Source: Lumnitzera littorea
Lineage: Eukaryota; Streptophyta; Magnoliopsida; Myrtales; Combretaceae
Direction: 5' to 3'
NCBI GenBank assembly: GCA_024138015.1
Contig: JAMXBB010000011.1
Location: 81,294,551 to 81,358,550 of the forward strand
Length of the DNA stretch: 64,000 nt
In this document: in pieces, positions 1 to 11,361 of the stretch
Layout of the letters: each line of letters opens with the position of its first letter
Numbering within the stretch: the first letter of the stretch is position 1
Position numbers and translations under genes: made by a program
The notes under the pieces: generated by a model
The model's input: only the letters and a program-made list of their open reading frames with translations
What the model was told of the DNA's origin: nothing
Database searches by the model: none

Positions 1-650
1 AAAAGTAAAATGATTGTAAACAATCAGTGTTTACAGGAAGAAGAATATTTAGTGTATTAATGATAATCTGATCATTCTAGCTACAAGTATAAGGGTATTT
101 ATACTTAATTAGTTAGGGTAACTTGCCTAAAAGGGGAAAAGACAAAAAGGGTATCTCTTAAAGAAGTAATGCCAAAGAATACAAAGGGTAAAAATAAATA
201 TTCAAGAAAAAAAAAACAATAATTCGTGTAATAGATTCTATATGTGGTCTTGTATACGTGGCGAAGATGTATTGGTGATGTCGTTGGAGAATGTAACCAA
301 AGGAGTATAATCAAATTGCTTATCCGGACAAGGGTAACTGAGGATTAGTTTGGGGTTCCTCTCTCAGCCTCTCAGCAAGAGTGATGTCGAGCAAGAATGA
401 TGTTGAGTAAGTGATCAATTTGAACATGAGTGAGTAAGTGCGCAAGGTTTAGTAGATGTTTCGGCATTCTTTTATTCGGCACATAATCTCCAAGAAATGG
501 GTAGTCATTCAGCTCGGCATGTAGAATAGCTCGGCAAAGAGATACTCGACTTCGGTAGGAGTCGATTAGAGTAGGAGGATTTCCTTTACCAACCTCTCTA
601 GTCCTTGGGCTTGGCTGTGGGTCAAAGGCTTAGTAACTTGATTCTTATCA
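1..650 (-). repeat. 3' LTR of element A (partial)
   Basis: The reverse complement matches the LTRs of element B over its whole length, including the TATA region and the TGATAAGAATCA start (plus-strand end at 650). It is truncated by the window edge, so the LTR end and outer target duplication cannot be seen. Confidence 0.85.
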
Positions 651-3407
651 TTCTTTCTAAGTTGATTTGGATTTGGAATCAAATTCGAATGGTCTTTAAT
701 TAGTTCTCCATCAAGGTGATATAGACTAAGGTCAACAATGTTAAAGGTGTTAGAAACTCCATAGTCTTCAGGCAATTCTAACCTGTAGGCATTGTCATCG
801 ATCTTCTGGAGGATTCTGAAAGATCCCTTAGCTTTTGCATATAGCTTGCTTCTCCTTTTACTAGGAAACCTTTCCTTGCTGACGTGAAGTTACACTAAGT
901 CTCCTGGAAGGAATTATTTAGCCATCTTACCCTTGGCCTTCTCTCGCATTCTTTTAGCAGCCAAATCGATTTGCCGAGTGACTTTGTTACAGATGTGTTG
1001 AAGAGATTGTGCTTAGGCTCTTGTATTAAGGTCTTCTCACTCGAATACAAGGATAGGGGTGTGGTCGAGGGGTAACTCGAGATTAAAACCATAAATAACT
1101 TTGAAGGGTTTCTGCTTAGTAGTGTCATGTACGGTTCGATTATAAGCGAATTCGACTACTAACATATACAATTTCCCTTAGTGAATAGGTCGGTACACAC
1201 AATATCCCTCCTCAGAACAAGTATCCCTCCTCCATATGATACTCATCAATTGTTCTCCCATCGACATAATATGCAAGTATGATTCTAAAGTATGGATCCT
1301 TAGCTTATTGTTCCTTAATGCTTGCAAACCCAAACAATCTCGTCTATAATTCAATAAGGAATACATGTGTAATTATGTTGCTCTTTTCTTGTTTATATTT
1401 TATTACGAAATTAAATCCTTTAAGGAATTCGATTCATCTCGCTTGACACTTCGACAACTTTTTCTGACTTCCAAGGTACTTCAGGGACTTATGGTCAGTA
1501 TAGATGACAAATTCTCTCAACAGTAGATAATGCTACCATACTTATAGTGCTCAGATTAGTGCCAAGAGTTCTTTGTCATACACATTGTAGTTTAGATGAG
1601 GTCCTCCAAGCTTCTCACTATAGTAGGTAATTAGTTAGCCTTCTTATATTAGGACAACACCTATTCCAATACTTGACGTATCACATTCGAGTTCAAATAC
1701 TTTCTCGAAGTCAGGTAAAGATAGTACCGGTGTAGAGGTCAATCTTTTCTTTACCTCAGCAAAGCTACTCTCCTCCTTTTCTCCCAATTAGAAGTCGGTG
1801 TTCTTTTTTGTTAACTTAGTAAGTGGTGTAGTGAAGTGTTGAAATTCCTGATGAATCTTTTGTAGAAGGAAGCCAGTCTATAGAAACTTCTCACCTTGGC
1901 ACAAGTAGTTGGAATTGGCTACTCAACGATTGTTTGGATCTTTTCGTTGTCCACTTGTAAGCCTCCTCCACTTACTACATAGCTTAAGAATACTACTTCA
2001 TCCTAGCAAAAGTAATATTCTTAAGGTTACCGAATAATCTCTTATCACGAATGACACTCAAAATGGCATTAAGATGTTCACATTGACTTGACATGTCAAT
2101 ACTGTACACCAGGATGTCATTAAAGTACACTATGATACACTTCCTCATTAGATTTCTTAGTACATGGTTCATTAGTCGCATAAAAGTGTTTAGGTCATTC
2201 GATAAGTCAAATGACATGACCATCCACTCATAGAGTCCATGCTGAGTTTTGAACATAGTTTTCCACTCATCTCTTGGCCTCATGCGAATTTAATGGTTGC
2301 TAGACTTCACATTAATCTTGCTGAAGAGCTTAGCTCCACTCAATTCATCCAGCATGTCTCTCAACTGCGGGATAGGATACTTATATTTGATCGTGATCTT
2401 GTTCACGACTCGGTTATCAACACACATTTGCTAGGTTCCATTCTTTTTTTGGCACTAGAAGTGCTAGAATAGTATAAGGGCTAAGACTTTCCCTAACATA
2501 CCCTTTCTCCAATAACTCATTGACTTATTGTTGGAGCTTAGAAGCCTATTCGAGACTCATCTTATAAGTTAGCTTATTTGATAGAGCGGTACCGATTATT
2601 TAGTCAATGCAGTGTTCTATGCCTCAAATTAGGGGTAACCCCTCAGGTAACTGTTCTATGAACAAATTGGCATATTCATCCAATAACTCTCTTATCTCCA
2701 GGGGTAGTTCACCTTGCTCCTTCAATTCTAACAAGTATATAACCAACATGAAGGTCAACTTGTCAGCATTGATGGCCTTTTGAAGCTCGGCTTTACTCAT
2801 CATTAGAGCTTTCTTCGATTCACGAGCAAGTTTTGCCTGTAGTTTATTAACTTCTCTCGATAGTATCGGATTCAGCATAATGTTCTTACCATCCTTCCTA
2901 AACACATATGTATTCCTATATCCGTCATGGATAACTCTTCTATTAAACAACCATGCTCGGCTAAGCAATAAGTGTGAGGTGCACATGGGTAGCACATTAT
3001 AGAGAATCTCGTCGGAGTAATTTCCAATAGTGATAGGCAATAGTATTTGCTGACTGATATATAGTGCTCCCTTTTTATTCAGCCAATGCAACTTGTACCA
3101 CTTTAAGTGTATGATAGTTGGCAACTTCAACCTTGTGATCAGATCGGTGGGCTTACTTAATCATTCACCCTACAGGGAAACAAGTTATCTTTCTGCCCTT
3201 CTTCGTGTGAAGGTTCTAATTTCATTGCACGTTGGGCAACCATGATCAACTGATCCTAGTCCTTTGCAAATACGTCCTCCTCAATCAATTCGTTATCATG
3301 AGAAACTTCTTTCTCAGTAAAGCTCTCCTCCTCAAGTTCCTCATCAGTACTCTCTACTTCCAACTTCAGGATGTCTCCTTTAATGACCATAGTTCTTCGG
3401 TTCGGGC
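651..3407 (-). pseudogene. gag end-pol remnant of element A
   Basis: Read on the minus strand this holds the end of gag, a protease-linker region, reverse transcriptase, RNase H and the integrase C-terminus. The protease lacks about 40 bp that carry the catalytic Asp-Ser-Gly in element B (junction near 3145-3160). Reverse transcriptase is visible near 1993-2283, with YFND in place of YFDD, so the second catalytic Asp is Asn. A second deletion near 1165 joins the integrase zinc-finger region directly to the late integrase core, removing most of the D,D,E domain. Motifs such as PFGLSNAP and the tail LSPRAEGPF are recognisable but broken. The element cannot move by itself. Confidence 0.8.
3403..3407. 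repeat. Target-site duplication of element B, left
   Basis: CGGGC directly before the LTR. Its partner is CAGGC at 10819-10823. Confidence 0.7.
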
Positions 3408-4305
3408 TAATAGGAATCAAGTTATTGGGCCTTTAACCTACAACCAAGCCTGAGGATTAAAGGGATTGGTGAGGTGAATCCTCCTACTCTAACCATCTCA
3501 TGTCGAGGCTGAGTTTCTCCTTATTGCCAATCAACTCTGTATGCCGAGTCTTATGACTACTTATCTTTCAGAAGTTATGTATTAACTTGAAGAATGCCGA
3601 GATAGCAGCTAAACCTCACTCGTCTACACAACCATGTTCAAGTTGACTAATTGCTTGGCTTCACTCTTGTCGAGGGGCCGAGAGAACTATTTGGACTAAT
3701 CTTTAGTCACTCCTGCTTGGACAAGCAATCCGATTATACTCTTTTGTCTGCATCCTCCAACGGTATCACCAATACATCTCCACCATGTATTGAATCTGTT
3801 ACACTAATTACTGTTTTTTTTTAATATTCATTTTTACCCTTTGTATTCCTTATACATTACTTATTTGGGAGATACCCTTTTTTTGTCTTATTTTCTTTTA
3901 GGCAAGTTGCCTTAACTTATCATGTATAAATACCCTTGTACTTGTCGCTAGAAGGAGATCATGATTAATACCCTTGTACTTGTCGCTAGAAGGAGATCAT
4001 GATTAATACCCTTGACATTTCCTTTTCGTAAACATTGAATGTTTACTCTCATTTTACTCTTATCTTAATCCTTAAGTAAGGTTAGGTAGCGAGTAACCTC
4101 ATCGAATCAATTCATACGTCATATCAAGTTGTGCTGTGAGTCATCGGAAGTTCTATTGGTGCGTTATATCTTTTGGAGCTGTTTTGCTTACTTTTTTTTC
4201 GTTCATATCTTCGTTCTCTCATGCATTCCTCGTTATCTCTTCAAGCTTTTGGTAAGCTTGGACCCATCCTTATAACCGGCCTTATTTGTCTTTAGTTGCG
4301 ATTCA
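3408..4305 (+). repeat. 5' LTR of element B
   Basis: About 898 bp, starting TAATAGGAATCA (mutated TGATAGG) and ending in CA before CATTATCTTGG. It contains a TATA-like TATAAATA at 3925 and a perfect 38-bp tandem duplication (3929-4004) that the 3' LTR lacks. Many transitions separate it from the 3' LTR. Confidence 0.85.
3929..4004 (+). repeat. Tandem duplication, 38-bp unit, in the LTR promoter region
   Basis: Two identical units beginning AATACCCTTG at 3929 and 3967, just downstream of the TATA-like box. A third partial unit starts at 4005. Confidence 0.9.
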
Positions 4306-4313
4306 CATTATCT

Positions 4314-4325
4314 TGGTATCAGAGC
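4314..4325 (+). other. Primer-binding site of element B
   Basis: TGGTATCAGAGC, the complement of the 3' end of plant initiator tRNA-Met, 8 bp inside the 5' LTR. It is intact, unlike that of element D. Confidence 0.9.
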
Positions 4326-4499
4326 GGAGGTTTCACTTAAGTTGTAGTAGATTGATTCAAAGTTTTATCTATACTTTGTTTTGCGTGTATAAAACAAAGC
4401 AAGTTGCTATATTTGCTAGCTATTAAATTTCTGGTTTATGGAAGTGTTTGCTAAAACACCTAATCAAAGAGTTTGAAAACTAAAATCTATCAGAGGAGA

Positions 4500-5770
4500 A
4501 TGACAGAACCAAGTGTTAATGTTGGTGTTGGGGATGAAAATAGTAGAGTTGTCTACCATAGTTGACAGTTTTAGGGTACCCTTAAGAGCATCGACAAGAG
4601 ACTTGATGAGGTAGCTGCCCTCTCAGTGGATTTAACCTAAGTTATTCATGCGTTGATCTACCGACTTACTGAAGTTGCGCATAACACCTTATAAGCTACC
4701 TGACCTGTGAGAGGTCAGGACCCAGCTCGATAAGTTCAAGGTGGAAGATTAGGTAGATGAGTAAGGTGAAGGATTGACTTGGGAGATCTAGGAGAAAAGA
4801 ACGAGGAAGAGTATCACAAAGAAGAAGGGTGAGTGCGAGTGCTTAGAGCCTCTAAACATGTCAAGCTTCGGATTTTGAGCTTCAATGGGTCTGGGAGTGT
4901 AGATGAATATTTAGAATAGGAAGAGAAGGTGGAGCATATGTTTGACTATGACCAATATGAGGATTACGAGAAAGTAAGAACTGCTGTTATTGAGTTCTTT
5001 GGATATGCCGTTATGTGGTAAAAAAATTTCTAAGCTATGAGGAGATGAGATGGATATAAAGAGATTAATACTTAGCCTGAGATAAAACGATTGCTCAGAA
5101 ACAGATTTGTGTTAGATACTTATCCACAAGATACTTTTACTCGACTTCAAGAGCTGAGACAAAGAGGCTGATCAATTGAGGAATATGTCTAAGAATTTCA
5201 AATGCTTATGATTCGCTGTGAAGTGGAGGAATCACTAGCACAAACAATCTCTAGGTTTCGTTATTAGATTAAGAGGTAACATTTGAGACATTGTGGAACT
5301 CCAACGATTCACCACAATAGATGAAGCCATTCAAATAGCTTAACTAGACTGTTAACTAGCCGACCTGGACAGGGAGGTCATCAAGCTTAGTTAAGTATCG
5401 AGCTGATCTAAAAGGAGGATGTTTGAGCCGAGTAGAAGGGTCAACTTGACAGTGACGTGCCAACCCGAACTTATGAGAAAAGGCAAGGATTTGGTAGGAA
5501 GACGAGTTAAGTCAAGTGCTTCAAGTGCCTCGAGTTTGGACATATGGCTACTCAGTGCTTGAATTGAAGAACTATGCTCATCAAAGGAGACATCCCAAAG
5601 CTGGAAGTAGAGAGTATTGATGAGGAACCTGAGGAGGAGAGCCTTATTAAGAAAGGAGTTTCTCATAATAATGAATTGATTAAGGATGATGTGTTTACCA
5701 AGAACTTGGATCGACTGGTCTTAGTTGTCCAATGCGTAATGACCTTAGAACCTTCATGCGAGGAGGAGTA
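4500..5770 (+). pseudogene. gag of element B
   Basis: A start codon at 4500 opens a frame beginning MTEPSVN, broken by many stops. The retrotransposon gag core is visible at about 4880-5350 (EYLEWEEKVEHMFDYDQYE with an offset stop, then FFGYAVMWW). The zinc knuckle at 5517-5558 keeps all four ligands (CX2CX4HX4C). An acidic Glu-rich linker (5574-5770) follows before the protease. Gag would form the particle and bind the RNA; here it is not translatable as a whole. Confidence 0.8.
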
Positions 5771-5779
5771 GAAGGAGAA

Positions 5780-6125
5780 TTTGTTTCATACTACTTATAG
5801 GGTAAATGATCAAGTGAGCATACTAATTGTTGATAGTGGAAGTTGCACCAATGTGGCATTAACTAATCTGATCATAAGGTCAAAGTTGTTGAATATTGCA
5901 CACTCGAGGCTGTACAAGTTGCATTGGCTAAGTGAGAAGGGAGTTTTATATGTTACTCGGCAAGTATTATTGCCAATCACAATTGGAAATTCATCCAATG
6001 AGATCCTTTGCTATGTGTTGCCTATGTATGCCTTATATGTATTGTTTAGTCGACTATGGCTGTTCGATAGAAGAGTTATCCATGACGAATATAGAAACAC
6101 GTATGTATTCGAGAAGGATGGCTAG
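5780..6125 (+). pseudogene. Aspartic protease of element B
   Basis: An open stretch of 114 codons contains the active-site Asp-Ser-Gly-Ser at 5832-5843 and the later FDRRVIHDEYRN block that precedes reverse transcriptase in this gypsy group. A retropepsin of this kind cuts Gag-Pol. It is the best-preserved domain of B, but stops on both sides isolate it. Confidence 0.75.
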
Positions 6126-6369
6126 AAAATTATACTAAACTTGATGCGCCGAGTGAAGTTAACAAAGTGCAGGCTAAACTTGCTCGTAGATTGAAGAAGA
6201 CTCTGATGATGAGTAGAGTTGAGCTATGAGAGGCCATTAATATCGACAAATTGACCCTCATGTTGGTCAGACGCCTATTAAAATTGAAGGAGTAGGTTAA
6301 ACTACCCCTGAAAGTGATAGTGTTACTGGAAGAATATGCCCATTTGTTCTTAAAATAGTTACTTGAGGG

Positions 6370-7080
6370 GTTGCCCCTAATTTGAGGCATAGAACACTGT
6401 ATTAACTTAATATTTGGTATCGCCTTACCAAATATGCTAACCTATAAGATGAGTCCCAAATAGGCTTCTAAGTTCCAATGACAAGTCAATGAACTATTGG
6501 AGAGGGGTTATGTTAGGGAAAGCCTCAGCCCTTGTGCTGTTTTAGTACTTCTAGTGCCAAAAAAGAATGGTACCTGGCGATTGTGTGTTAACAGTCAAGT
6601 GGTAAACAAGATAATGATCAAATACAGGTATTCTATTCTTAGGTTGGAAGACATGCTGGACGAATTGAGTGGGGATAAGATCTTCAGCAAGATTGATCCG
6701 AAGTTTAGCTACTATCAAATTTGCATGAGGCCAAGACATGAGTAGAAAACTGCATTCAAAACTTGGCATGGATTCTATGAGTAGATGGTCATGCCATTTA
6801 GCTTATCAAATGCCCCGAACACTTTCATGAGACTGATGAACCACGTGTTAAGACATCTAATGGAGAGGTGTGTCATGATGTATTTTGATGACATTTTAGT
6901 GTATAGTATTGACATGCTAAGTCACTATGAATATCTCCGAGTTGTACTGAATGTTCTCTGTATCATACTGAATGTCCTCCGGGTTGAGAGATTATTCAGC
7001 AACCTTAAGAAGTGTTGCTTTTGCTAGGAGGAAGTGGTATTCTTAGGATATGTAGTAAGTGGAGAAGGCTTATGAGTAGA
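6370..7080 (+). pseudogene. Reverse transcriptase of element B
   Basis: The domain shows GYVRESLSPC, LLVPKKNGTWR, the MDELSG/FSKID block, PFSLSNAP and the catalytic YFDD (6881-6892), all four residues intact. Two TGG codons became TAG within about 50 bp (near 6740 and 6780). A short in-frame duplication gives a repeated LNVLR block near 6935-6985. Known role: cDNA synthesis from element RNA. Confidence 0.85.
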
Positions 7081-7690
7081 CGACAAGAAAATCCGAGTAA
7101 TCGTTGAGGGGTCAACTCTAACTACTTGTGCCGAAGTGAGAAGTTTCTATAGATTGGCTTCTTTTTACCAACAATTCATCAGGAATTTCAACACCTTCGT
7201 TGCACCACTTACTGAGCTAACGAAGAACAACATCGATTTCAGGTAGGGAGAAAGGGAGGAGAGAAGTTTTGCTGAGAAAAAGGAAAGGTTGACCTCTACC
7301 CTTGTATTAGATCTACTTGACTTCGAGAAAATATTTGAGCTGGAGTGTGACGCGTAAGGCATTAGAATAGGCGCTGTCCTAATGCAGAAAGGCCGACCAA
7401 TTTCCTGTTACAATGAGAAGCTCTAAGGACCTCAGCTAAACTACTATGTATTTGACAAAAAATTCTTAGCATTGATCCGAGTACTATAAGTATGGTAGCA
7501 TTATCTACTATAGAGAGAATTTGTCATCTATACTAATCATGAATCCTTGAGATATCTCTAAAGTCAAACAAAGCTATCGAAGTGGTAGGCGAGATAAGTC
7601 GAATTCCTTGAAGGATTTAATTTTGTAATCAAATAAAAACAAGGAAAGAGCAACTTGTAGATTTTCTTTTAAGAAGACGTGCGTTCCCGA
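7081..7690 (+). pseudogene. RNase H of element B
   Basis: Connection and RNase H domains: RSFYRLASFYQQFIRNF, then FELECDA with the first catalytic Asp kept, and YTNHESLRYL, where the usual Asp of YTDHESL is Asn. Several in-frame stops. It leads into the triplicated segment at 7613. Confidence 0.75.
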
Positions 7691-9041
7691 CAGAACTACA
7701 GACCAGGTTGTTTGAGTTTACAAGCATTAAAGAACAATACTCTGGGGATCCACATTTTGAACCCGTACTTGTACGTTGTGTCGATGGAAGGATAGTAGAT
7801 GAGTACTATATAGAGGAGGGATACTTGTTTCGAGGAGGGAAATTGTGCATGTCGACATGTTCACTAAGGGAATTACTGATAAAGGAAGCCCACAATAGAG
7901 GACTCTCTGGACATTTTGAGGAAAGAAGAACGTATGAACTGTTGAATGGACATTTCTTATAGCCAAGGATGAGGCAAGATGTACATCGAGTTATTGAAGA
8001 CTGTACTGTATATAAGAGGGCTAAATGTCGAGCTAAGCAAAGGAAATTAGTGCCTTTGCATGTTCTGATGAAACCAGGTTGTTTAAAGGATTTAATTTTG
8101 TAATCAAATACAAATAAGGAAAGAGCTACGTGGTTGCAAATGCTCTTTCGAGAAGACATGCGCTCCTGCTAGAACTGTAGACCAAGTTGTTTGAGTTTGC
8201 AAGCATTAAAGAATAGTACTCTGGGCATCCACATTTTGGACTCGTACTTATACGTTGTGTCGATGGAAGGATAGTGGATGGGTATCATATGGAGGAGGGA
8301 TACTTGTTTCAAGGAAGGAAATTGTGTATGTCGACCTGTTTACTAAGAGAATTATTTATCAAGGAAGCATACAGTAGAGGACTCTTCAAACATTTTGGGA
8401 AAGAAAAATGTATGAATTGTTGAATGGACGTATCTTTTGGTCGAGCATGAGGCGATATGTGCACTGAGTTATTAAAGGCTATGCTATGTACAAGAAGGCT
8501 AAATGCCAAGCTGAACAAAGGAAAGCAATGCCTTTGCCTATTCCGATGAAACCAAGTTATTTGAAGGATTTAATTTTGTAATCAAATACAAACAAGTAAA
8601 GAGCAATGTGGTTTTAGATGCTCTTTCGAGAAGACATGTGCTCTTAACAGAATTGCAGACCAGGTTGTTCGAGTTTACAAATATTAAAGAACAGTACTTT
8701 GGAGGTCTACATTTTGGACTCACACTTACACGTTGTGTTGATGGAAGGATAATGGATGAGTATCATATAGAGAAGGGATACTTGTTTTGAGGAGGGAAAT
8801 TATGCGTGCCAACCTATTTACTAAGGGAATTACTGATCAGAGAAGCCCACAATAGAGGACTCTCCAAACATTTCGGGGAAAGAAAAATGTATGAACTGTT
8901 GAATGGACGTTTCTTCTGGCCAAGGCTGAGGTGAGATGTGCACTGAGTTATTAAAGGCTGTGCCATGTGTAAGAGGGATAAATGCCGAGCTAAGCATAGG
9001 AAAGCAATGCTTTTGCCTGTTTCGATGAAACCATAGGTTGA
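7613..9041 (+). repeat. Tandem triplication (475-478 bp) covering the RNase H end and integrase zinc finger
   Basis: Three diverged tandem copies start with GGATTTAATTTTGTAATC at 7613, 8088 and 8566 (spacing 475 and 478 bp). Each copy runs from the RNase H end through the EGYLF block and the integrase HHCC zinc finger. In copy one the ligands are in LIKEAHNRGLSGHF and CTVYKRAKC. Elements A and D have a single copy. All three carry different substitutions, so the triplication is old. Confidence 0.9.
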
Positions 9042-9930
9042 GTTGAGCATGGACTTATTTCTTAGATTACCATGAATTGCCTGAAGCAAAGATTCTGTAA
9101 TGGTCGTCGTAGATAGGTTCAACAAGATGATACACTTTGTGTCCTGTTCCAAGATTAATGATGCTTCAGCTATTACTTCTCTTTTCTTGCAGGAAATTGT
9201 TAGGTTACACAGCGTATCAAGAAGCATAATATCAGATAGAGATCTAAAGTTCTTAAGCCATTTCTAGAGAACTCTGTGGCGATGGATGGGAACCAAACTG
9301 TTATTTAGTACTTCTTATCTCCCCCAAATAGATGGCTAAACAAAGTAGTCAATCGTACTTTAAGATTGTTGCTCCGAGCTATAGTAGGTAAGAATTGGGC
9401 TGATTGGGATGTTTACTTACCTATGGTTGAATTTGCTTACAACCGAACAGTACATAACACCACTAAGCAGACCTCCTTTGAAGTTTTCTATGGTTTTAAT
9501 CTTAAGTTGCCCCTCGATCACTCCCTTGTACCTATATTAGAGCTAGAAGACCTTAACACAAGAGCCCGAGCATAGTCTTTTCAACACATCTACGACAAAG
9601 TTACTTGACAGATTAACCAAGCCGCCAGACAATGCGAAAGAAGGCTAGGGGTAGGTTGACGAAACAATTTCAGCCAAGAGACTTGGTGTAGTTGTACCTA
9701 AGCAAAGAAAGGTTTTCGAATAAGAGGAGGATTAAACTATCCCCAAGGGCTGAAGGACCTTTTAGGATCCTTCAGAAGATCAATGATAATGCCTACAAAC
9801 TAGAGTTGCCTAAGGACTATGGGATTTCTGACACCTTTAACATTACTAACTTTAGTCCATATCACCTTGACAGAGAGTTGATTAAAGATCATTTGGATTT
9901 GAACCCAAATTCAAATCAACCCGAAGGGAA
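9042..9930 (+). pseudogene. Integrase core and C-terminus of element B
   Basis: The first part of the core is badly frameshifted. The later part is clear: MVEFAYNRTVHNTT and the FEVFYGFNLKLPLD block near 9366-9575. The C-terminal region at 9692-9930 shows KLSPRAEGPFRILQKI and DTFNITNFSPYHL. The reading frame continues past the LTR boundary at 9931 and stops at 9998-10000, so the last residues of pol are encoded by the 3' LTR. Confidence 0.8.
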
Positions 9931-10818
9931 TGATAGGAATCAGGCTACTAGGCCTTTAACTTGCAGCCGAGTTCGAGGACTAGAGGGACTGGTATGGTGA
10001 ATCCTCTCGCTTTAACCGTTTCATGCCGAAGCCGAGTTTCTGCTTATTGCCAATCAATGCTGTATGCTGAGTGGTATGACTACCCACCTCTCGGAAGTTG
10101 TATGCTAACTTGAAGAATGCCGAGACAACAGCTAAACCTTGTGTGTTTACTTAGCCATGTTCGAGTTGACCAATTGCTTAGCTTCACTCTTACTGAAGGG
10201 TAGGGAGAACTACCTAGACTAATCCTCAGTTACTCTTAGTCGAATAAGTAATCTGATCATATTCTTTTATCTACATCCTCAAACAGCATCACTAATACAT
10301 CTTCACCATGTGTAAAGGACCACATATTGAATCTATTACACTAATTATTGTTTTTCTTGAATATTCATTTTTACCCTTTGTATTCTTTGTATGTTACTTC
10401 TTTGGGAAATACTCCTTTTTGTCTTTTCCCCTTTTAGGTAAGTTGCTTTAATTTATCAGGTATAAATATCCTTATACTTATTGCTGGAAGGAGATCATCA
10501 TTAATACACTTGACATTTCCTTTTCATAAACACTGAATGTTTACTATCATTTCACTCTTATCCTAATCCTTAAGTAAGGCTAGGTGGCAAGTAACCTCAC
10601 CAGACCAATTTATGTATTATATTAACTTGTGTCGTGAATCCTCAGAAGTTCCATTAGTGCATCATATCCTTTAAAGCTGTTCGTAGGTTTTTGCTTACTT
10701 TATTTTTCATTCATATCTTCATTCTATCCCGCATTCCTTATCATCTCTTTAAGCTTTTGGCAAGCTTGGACCTATCCTTACAATCGACCTTGTCTGTCTT
10801 TGGCAGCAATGTACATCA
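9931..10818 (+). repeat. 3' LTR of element B
   Basis: About 888 bp, starting TGATAGGAATCA and ending ATCA. Aligns with 3408-4305 over its full length but has only one copy of the 38-bp promoter unit. Confidence 0.88.
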
Positions 10819-10823
10819 CAGGC
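10819..10823. repeat. Target-site duplication of element B, right
   Basis: CAGGC directly after the LTR, one transition away from the left copy. Confidence 0.7.
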
Positions 10824-11361
10824 ATTGAGTAACCATATGTCCAAACCCTTAGCACTTGAAGCACTTAATCTGGCTCATCTTCTTATCAGATCTTTGCACT
10901 TTCTCATAAGTTTGGGTCGATACATCACTATTAGGTTAGCCCTTTTGTTCGGCTTGGACATCCACCTTTCGAATCAACTTGGTACTTGACTGAGCTCGAT
11001 GACTTCCCTATCCTGGTCGACTAGTTAGAAGTCTAGTTGGTACTCGGATTCTTTTTTGCCTCTCCACTTGTTGAGCTATTCGAGTAGCTTCATCCATTGT
11101 GATGAATCGTTAGAGTTCCACAATGTCTTGAATGTTACCTCTCAATTTAGTAAAGAACCTAGAGATTGTTTGTGCTAGTGGCTTCTTTACTTCACAATAG
11201 ATCATAAGCATTTGAAATTCCTGTACATATTCGTCAATAGATCAGCTTCCTTGTCTTAACGCCAGAAGTCGAGTAAAAGTATCTCATAGATAAGTATTTG
11301 GCACAAATTTGTTTTTAAGTATTCTCTTCATCTCAGGCTAAGTATTAATCTCTTTATATCC
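10824..11361 (-). pseudogene. gag fragment of element A (right of the B insertion)
   Basis: Minus-strand gag core and CCHC zinc knuckle. The knuckle covers 10822-10863 and reads CFKC, stop, GFGHMVTQC, so it carries a TAG at the fifth residue. At 11361/11362 the gag runs straight into LTR sequence. About 140 bp of the LTR end, the primer-binding site and the first half of gag are missing compared with element B. The junction has a short ATATCC-like similarity on both sides, which fits a deletion by illegitimate recombination. Confidence 0.75.

Larger units (their letters stand above)
3408..10818 (+). mobile_element. Ty3/gypsy LTR retrotransposon B, full structure, decayed
   Basis: Complete element with two LTRs (3408-4305 and 9931-10818), an initiator-Met-type primer-binding site, gag, protease, reverse transcriptase, RNase H, integrase and a purine-rich stretch (GAAGGGAA) just before the 3' LTR. 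It is flanked by CGGGC at 3403-3407 and CAGGC at 10819-10823, a 5-bp target duplication with one transition. It sits inside the gag of element A. The order PR-RT-RH-IN is that of Ty3/gypsy. The motifs resemble plant chromoviruses, but no chromodomain could be confirmed. Many TGG-to-TAG and CGA/CAG-to-stop changes show age. Confidence 0.9.
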
